From CALJIC01 sp039805565 (GTDB taxonomy: Bacteria; Chloroflexota; Chloroflexia; Chloroflexales; Roseiflexaceae), in NCBI GenBank assembly GCA_039805565.1, contig JBDLTZ010000299.1, positions 1-17,635 on the forward strand: DNA of 17,635 nucleotides. The letters are read 5' to 3'. Of the stretch, positions 14,003 through 17,635 are shown one piece after another (positions within the stretch are counted from its first letter, which is position 1; every line of letters starts with the position of its first letter). The notes beneath the pieces are model-generated. The model was given only the letters and a program-made list of their open reading frames with translations. It had not been told where the DNA came from and searched no databases. Position numbers and translations under genes: made by a program.

Positions 14003-14920
14003 GCGCTCCCGCCGCTCGCCTCCAGTACCTATGTACAGCACGCCGAGCGCTCCGAGCAGGAGCACCGCCCCGAGCAGGCCCAGCGGCCCGAGCCGCTCGC
14101 CAAACAGCAGCCACGCCAGCATCGTTGATGTCAGCGGTTCCAGCAGTGTCACGATGGTGGCCGACGTAGCCGCTGTAGTCCGCATGCCGCGCAGGAACAG
14201 CGCGTAGGCCAGCGCCGTCGGCACGAGCGCCAGGTAGAGCAGCAGTCCCCAGCCGAGCGGCGTGTAGCTCACCACGAAGCCGGTGGGAAGCGCCACCGCC
14301 AGCAGCAGCACGGCCCCGGTGACGAAGGCGATCGCGTTGACCTGGAGCTGGTGTGCGCGCCCGGCCACCATCCCCCCGAGCACCGTGATCATCGCGTAGC
14401 TGAAGGCCGAGCCGAGCGCGAACAGCACGCCCAGCCCCGCCCCGGCCGGCAGCCCGGCCCCCGGCTCCACTCCGATCAGCAGCGCCGTGCCACCCAGCGC
14501 CAGCACAAGCGCCGCTGCCACGGGCCAGGTCAGCCGCTCACGCGTGAGCACAGCCCCCATGAGCGCCGCGAGCACCGGCGCCGTGCAGAGGGTCACCAGC
14601 ACCGCGATCGCCACTCCGGCGTGGGCGATCGCCGTGAAGAAGAACGCCTGGTAGAGCCCGAGCATCACGCCGACCAGGGCCGCGAGCAGTGCGGCGCTCC
14701 GCCCGATCCGCAGCGCCCCGCGCCCAAGCACCGCCGCGCACCCGATGAGCATGGCGGGGGCGGCCAGAGCCAGCCGGAAGAAGCCGATCGAGAGTGCGTT
14801 TGTCGCGCCCAGCTCGTAGATCCCGCGCGTACTCACGCCCACCGTGCCCCACAGCAGGGCGGCGGCCGCGATCAGCACAATCCCACGGCGTGCGCCATGG
14901 GCAGAAGGTTCGAAAGACAC
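13967..14920 (-). CDS. DMT superfamily transporter with two EamA domains
   Basis: This is an integral membrane protein of 317 residues with about ten spans arranged as two EamA repeats. The first begins IVLIAAAALLWGTVGVSTRG, and the second begins near GLGVLFALGSAFSYAMITVLGG. The typical end-of-repeat motif LLEPLTSTMLAWLLFGERLG is present. Members export amino acids, metabolites or drugs; the substrate here is unknown. GTG at 14920 is preferred: AAAGGG lies upstream, and an ATG at 14947 lies within the predicted -10 box with no ribosome site. The 3' end overlaps menE by 36 nt on the opposite strand. Confidence 0.88.
   Translation of the reverse strand: MSFEPSAHGARRGIVLIAAAALLWGTVGVSTRGIYELGATNALSIGFFRLALAAPAMLIGCAAVLGRGALRIGRSAALLAALVGVMLGLYQAFFFTAIAHAGVAIAVLVTLCTAPVLAALMGAVLTRERLTWPVAAALVLALGGTALLIGVEPGAGLPAGAGLGVLFALGSAFSYAMITVLGGMVAGRAHQLQVNAIAFVTGAVLLLAVALPTGFVVSYTPLGWGLLLYLALVPTALAYALFLRGMRTTAATSATIVTLLEPLTSTMLAWLLFGERLGPLGLLGAVLLLGALGVLYIGTGGERRERSPQPVPQLEAE
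13994..14025. terminator. Bidirectional hairpin at the menE / transporter 3' overlap
   Basis: CTGGGGTGAGCG (13994-14005) pairs with CGCTCGCCTCCAG (14013-14025), with one bulge and one wobble, around a 7-nt loop. It covers the menE stop and sits inside the end of the convergent gene. There is no T-run. It is a plausible two-way terminator. Confidence 0.4.
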
Positions 14921-14945
14921 AGGAAATCGCCCTTTCCTCAAGGTC

Positions 14946-14954
14946 ATTATTGCA
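14946..14954 (-). promoter_or_regulatory. Extended -10 promoter for the EamA transporter
   Basis: On the minus strand this reads TGCAATAAT (TG-n-AATAAT, five of six to TATAAT). It would start transcription near 14939 and supports translation from the GTG at 14920. Confidence 0.45.
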
Positions 14955-14991
14955 CAACCCGGACGAGAGGACAGGATGGGAAGCACAAGCC

Positions 14992-15044
14992 AGGCGTACA
15001 GGCTACGCCTGATGTGGAGCGCCGCCCTGCCCTAGTGGGCGGCG
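14992..15044. repeat. Two tandem hairpins in a divergent intergenic region
   Basis: The first hairpin is AGGCGTA / TACGCCT (14992-14998 and 15004-15010) with a 5-nt loop. The second is CGCCGCCC / GGGCGGCG (15020-15027 and 15037-15044) with a 9-nt loop. Both are perfect. They lie upstream of the transporter promoter and the sensor fragment. Function is unknown; old terminators or binding sites are possible. Nothing else is seen in the 272-bp gap apart from the promoter and a ribosome site. Confidence 0.4.
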
Positions 15045-15192
15045 GCGACCGGAGGGGGAAGCGTGCTGTAGGGGATCGGCTGCATACCTGAGCGACCTCG
15101 TCACGATCACGCGGCGCCCGAGCCGCACCGCGTCCACATTCTATCACACGCCGCGCCTCGCACGTCAGTCTGTCGTAGGAGGAGGCCGGCAG

Positions 15193-15477
15193 ATGGCCCG
15201 CGCTTTTCGTCACAAAAGCGATACCGTGCTCACCACCTATTATAGTATCGCGCTCGGCCTCATCGCCGCGCTCTCGCTGACTGCATACCTCAGCCTGCGA
15301 ACCGTTATCGCCACCCAGCAGACTACCGCCGCCGTAGTCAATGTCAGCGGGCGCCAGCGCATGCTCTCACAGTGGGGCCACCTCCGGGCGCATATCACTC
15401 CCGGCCGGCGCGGGCGCGTTATCTCGCAACCCCTCCTGCTCCAGCCGCCTCCTGGTTGCGTGCAGCTCCTCCGGTGA
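15193..15477 (+). pseudogene. 5' fragment of a sensor protein (PilJ-type N-terminus)
   Basis: The first 60 residues look like the start of a membrane sensor such as a histidine kinase or chemoreceptor. There is a short basic N-terminus, a span (YYSIALGLIAALSLTAYLSL), then AAVVNVSGRQRMLSQ, which matches the start of PilJ-type extracytoplasmic sensing domains. From about 15372 the likeness stops and the frame reads low-complexity Gly/Arg/Pro-rich sequence to a stop at 15477. The original start is strong (AGGAGG upstream), so this is the intact front of a gene that has lost its body. A 46-codon minus-strand frame overlaps the break. Confidence 0.6.
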
Positions 15478-15507
15478 GACCAGCGCACGGTGTTTCTTCT
15501 GGCTCAT
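15367..15507 (-). CDS. Small basic ORF, 46 residues, unknown function
   Basis: It starts MSQKKHRALVSPEELHATRR and contains a short helical stretch rich in Arg and Glu; no domain is recognised. GAGGGAA lies just before the ATG, a good ribosome site. It follows the frameshifted small gene by 59 bp on the same strand and may share its transcript. Its C-terminal codons lie antisense to the end of the sensor fragment, so the tail could be a product of the rearrangement and the original protein longer. Confidence 0.45.
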   Translation of the reverse strand: MSQKKHRALVSPEELHATRRRLEQEGLRDNAPAPAGSDMRPEVAPL

Positions 15508-15566
15508 CGTTCCCTCTTTTTCTCGTGCAGTACACGGGTATCTGCAAGAGAAAGGCCAGGGTGCTC

Positions 15567-16053
15567 CTACTCCACCTGCACCCCTAGCGCCGTCGCGATC
15601 TCGCGCAGAGTCGCCCGCTCGGTCGGGCTCACCTTCTCGCCCCCCAGCCCCAGCAGACCACCCTCGCTCGCCGCACGCGCCACCCGCGACGCCAGGAACA
15701 GCACGAAGCTCGCGTAGTCGTCCGCCTCTTGTGGCAGCGCGCGTGCCTCCACCAGCGCGATCGCCTGCCGGCAGAGCTCCAGCGCCTCGGCGCGAATGTT
15801 CCGGTAGCTCGCCCGCCCCGTCTCCTGAGCCGGCTGCCGCTCGTGCCGCGCTCGCTCGTGCGGGTCGGCGTGCGTAACGAGCGCCTGCGCTCTGCGGGAA
15901 GCGCTCACCGGCATCGCGCCAGGCCGCTAGCATGGCCGCCGTCTCTTGCTCGCCGCCGCCCTCCTCCGCCAGCGCCACTGCCGCCCCCGCCGCCAGCGGG
16001 GCGTCGGCCAGCAGTGCCCACTCCCCCGCGCTGAAATGCTCTCGTCCGGTCAT
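15567..16053 (-). pseudogene. Frameshifted conserved small protein (TerB-like appearance)
   Basis: Two minus-strand frames together make one protein of about 161 residues. The first begins MTGREHFSAGEWALLADAPL with GAGGAG before its ATG and runs to about AWRDAGERFPQSA. The second continues as LVTHADPHERARHER through DDYASFVLFLASRVARAASE and GGLLGLGGEKVSPTERATLR to a stop at 15567. The second half resembles small all-helical TerB-like or conserved hypothetical proteins; the family name is tentative. The frames join near 15883-15890 if one base is removed. This is a true frameshift mutation or a sequencing error; no slippery site is seen. A promoter-like TGGTACAGT lies upstream. Confidence 0.6.
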
Positions 16054-16086
16054 GGAGTGCTCCTCTCGCTGAGTGCTCTGCGTAAG

Positions 16087-16095
16087 ACTGTACCA
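16087..16095 (-). promoter_or_regulatory. Extended -10 promoter for the frameshifted small gene
   Basis: On the minus strand this reads TGGTACAGT, an extended -10 box about 34 nt before the ATG at 16053. It is back to back with the promoter of the nicotinate phosphoribosyltransferase gene. Confidence 0.45.
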
Positions 16096-16134
16096 CGTGT
16101 CGCAGCACGCAGCGATCCTGGGCCGCGTGTCCCC

Positions 16135-16163
16135 TTGACATCCCGCCCGTTTTCGAATATCAT
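16135..16163 (+). promoter_or_regulatory. Canonical sigma-70 type promoter
   Basis: TTGACA (16135-16140) and TATCAT (16158-16163) are separated by exactly 17 bp. A second -10 candidate, CATAAT, is 3 nt farther. Transcription would begin near 16170, 47 nt before the coding start. It is the only promoter in the window with a perfect -35. Confidence 0.7.
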
Positions 16164-16171
16164 AATAGTGC

Positions 16172-16187
16172 CAATATGACAATATTG
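16172..16187. promoter_or_regulatory. Operator-like dyad at the transcription start
   Basis: CAATAT-GACA-ATATTG is a perfect 6-bp inverted repeat with a 4-nt spacer, AT-rich in a GC-rich genome, just after the predicted start of transcription. That is where a repressor would act. The regulator is not identified; control by an NAD-related repressor is only a guess from the downstream gene. Confidence 0.45.
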
Positions 16188-16216
16188 TGCTGATGCGCAG
16201 GACAAGGAACATCACC

Positions 16217-17572
16217 ATGAGCATCTTCGATAACCGGCGCCTGACCAACGAGACCTTCAAGCTCGACGCCGAGCGCATGCAGGCGGGCTGGTACTCGGAC
16301 AAGTACTTCGAGAACATCACCGGGATGCTCACCGCCCTGGCGCGGCGCGGCTACCGCTTCGGCGGGCACTCGGAGCGTATGGTCGCTCTCGGGATCGACC
16401 CGCGCGAGGTCGACATCGGTAATCTCGAGGTCGAGATGCAGTGGTTCACACGTCGCCGCCCGTTCTCGGTTGTAGCGGGGGTGGACAAGGCGCTGGCGAT
16501 GCTCCAGCTCTGCACTGGTTACCAGGACGAGCGCGGCGATTTCGTCAACACCTACCGCCACCTCGAGGTCGAGGCAGTCCACGACGGCGCGCTCGCGCGC
16601 TACGACGGCGACCCGCGCGACGTGCGGCCGGTCCTCAAGGTGCGCGGGCGCTACCGCGACTTTGCGCTCCTTGAGACGCCGACCCTCGGCGCGCTCACCC
16701 GCGCCACCCGCATCGCCACCAACGTCTACAATGTGTTGGTGGCGGCGCGCGGCAAGGCGGTGCTCTTCTTCCCGGCGCGCTTCGACGCCCATGAGGTCCA
16801 GGCGGCCGATGGCTACGCCTACAACATTGCCGTCCAGCGCTACAACCGGGACTACGGCCGCCAGGTGCGCCCCTCGGTCTCCACCGACGCGCAGGGGGAC
16901 TGGTGGGGTAGTCTAGGTGGGGGCACCATCGCCCACGCCGCGATCGCCGCCTTTCTCGGCGACACCGTCGAGTGTATGCTGGCTTTCGCCGAGACCCGCC
17001 CGGTGGAGATCCCGCGCGTCGCGCTGGTGGACTTCGACAACGACTGCGTCGGGACCTCGCTGGCGGTGATGGACGCCATGTTCGCCCGCTACCGCGCCCT
17101 GACTGATGCCGCCCAGCACGAGGAGGCCCGCCGCTACCGCCTCTACGCCGTGCGGCCGGACACCGGCGGCACCCTGCGCGATGTCAGCGTGACCCCGCTG
17201 GGGGACAAGAAGCTCGATCTGGGCGTGAACCCGCGGCTAGTCTTCGCGCTGCGCGCCGCGATCGACGGCGCCTGGGCGCGCTGGGACCTGCCCCCCGAGT
17301 GGGTCGAGCGCGCCCAGACCTGGTGCCGTCACGTCCGCATCGTCGTCACCGGGGGCTTCGACGCCGCTAAGATACGTCACTTCGAGGAGCTGGGCGTCCC
17401 CGCCGACATCTACGGCGTCGGCTCGTCGCTGTTCTCCAACTCGGACGAGGAGGGCACCAACAATGACTTCACTGCCGACGTCGTGCGCGTCAAGATCGGC
17501 GGTGAGTGGCGCGACATTGCCAAGATCGGGCGGCGCCCGTGTGACAACCCTGACCTCGTGCGGGTGCAGTAG
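16217..17572 (+). CDS. pncB: Nicotinate phosphoribosyltransferase family protein
   Basis: This 451-residue enzyme probably makes nicotinate mononucleotide from nicotinate and PRPP in the NAD salvage pathway. Family-like features are WYSDKYFENITGML near the N-terminus, EVEMQWFTRRRPFSVVAGVD (71-90), GGGTIAHAAIAAFLGD with a conserved-type His240, LVDFDNDCVGTSLA, RPDTGGTL (in place of the usual DSGD-like turn), IVVTGGFDAAKI (375-386) and GVGSSLFSN. ATG at 16217 is chosen because AAGGA lies 8 nt upstream; the frame opens earlier at a GTG at 16187, but this falls in the dyad near the transcription start. Quinolinate phosphoribosyltransferase relatives share the fold, so substrate is inferred. Confidence 0.8.
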   Translation: MSIFDNRRLTNETFKLDAERMQAGWYSDKYFENITGMLTALARRGYRFGGHSERMVALGIDPREVDIGNLEVEMQWFTRRRPFSVVAGVDKALAMLQLCTGYQDERGDFVNTYRHLEVEAVHDGALARYDGDPRDVRPVLKVRGRYRDFALLETPTLGALTRATRIATNVYNVLVAARGKAVLFFPARFDAHEVQAADGYAYNIAVQRYNRDYGRQVRPSVSTDAQGDWWGSLGGGTIAHAAIAAFLGDTVECMLAFAETRPVEIPRVALVDFDNDCVGTSLAVMDAMFARYRALTDAAQHEEARRYRLYAVRPDTGGTLRDVSVTPLGDKKLDLGVNPRLVFALRAAIDGAWARWDLPPEWVERAQTWCRHVRIVVTGGFDAAKIRHFEELGVPADIYGVGSSLFSNSDEEGTNNDFTADVVRVKIGGEWRDIAKIGRRPCDNPDLVRVQ

Positions 17573-17584
17573 GGCGAGGCGTGC

Positions 17585-17635
17585 GTCTTGAGTCTTGAGT
17601 CTTGAGGTATGATCTAGATACGCAGCACGCAGCAC
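17585..17635. repeat. Heptamer tandem repeats at the right edge
   Basis: GTCTTGA is repeated three times without interruption (17585-17605), and GCAGCAC twice (17622-17635), the second array running off the window. Between them is a TATGAT (17608-17613) that could be a -10 box for a gene to the right. A related GCAGCACGCAGC string occurs at 16102-16113, upstream of the phosphoribosyltransferase gene. Confidence 0.7.

Noticed and set aside
15193..15507. Possible antisense toxin-antitoxin style pair
   Set aside because: The plus-strand frame is a truncated sensor and the minus-strand ORF shows no toxin or antitoxin feature; the overlap is better explained by a rearrangement junction.
15367..16332. 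One continuous 321-codon minus-strand frame
   Set aside because: It joins a spurious leader, the first half of the frameshifted gene, out-of-frame Gly/Ala/Arg sequence and the 46-residue ORF. Ribosome sites and composition support separate units.

Overview
The window is a GC-rich bacterial chromosome segment of ordinary gene density. It most resembles a Chloroflexota (Chloroflexia-like) genome. That assignment rests on overall protein flavour, a complete classical menaquinone (o-succinylbenzoate) gene set and GC-rich codon use. It is an inference, because no rRNA or other taxonomic marker is present. I saw no tRNA, rRNA, CRISPR array or intact insertion sequence.

Layout: (1) 1-690 holds an edge hairpin, an extended -10 promoter and a receiver-like protein whose phosphotransfer residues are mostly missing. 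(2) 691-4113 is a minus-strand phosphate uptake operon, pstS-pstC-pstA-pstB, all with GTG starts. The genes overlap or lie within 10 nt of each other. Upstream of pstS are an extended -10 box and an 8-bp direct repeat with Pho-box spacing. The PstB ATPase departs from consensus at several catalytic positions. (3) 4123-5726 holds an unrecognised minus-strand gene and a divergent phytanoyl-CoA-dioxygenase-family gene. The latter ends in a 15-bp perfect inverted repeat around its stop codon. (4) 5857-11780 is a tightly coupled menF-menD-menH-menB-menC operon with ATGA/GTGA overlaps. A 713-bp stretch of gene debris separates it from menE (12494-14002). Together these genes convert chorismate to 1,4-dihydroxy-2-naphthoyl-CoA. 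MenA, the DHNA-CoA thioesterase and the methyltransferase are not in the window. (5) 13967-14920 is a DMT/EamA exporter convergent with menE. (6) 15193-16053 is a decayed patch: a sensor gene truncated just after its PilJ-like motif, a 46-residue minus-strand ORF across the break, and a frameshifted conserved small protein. (7) 16217-17572 is a nicotinate phosphoribosyltransferase-family gene with a textbook promoter and an operator-like dyad. Heptamer tandem repeats follow at the window edge.

I found no clearly new multi-gene system. The most worthwhile observations are the divergent PstB catalytic motifs, the Pho-box-like repeat, the pseudo-receiver, the decayed 15.2-16.1 kb patch and a recurring TGG-TAyrrT promoter element.
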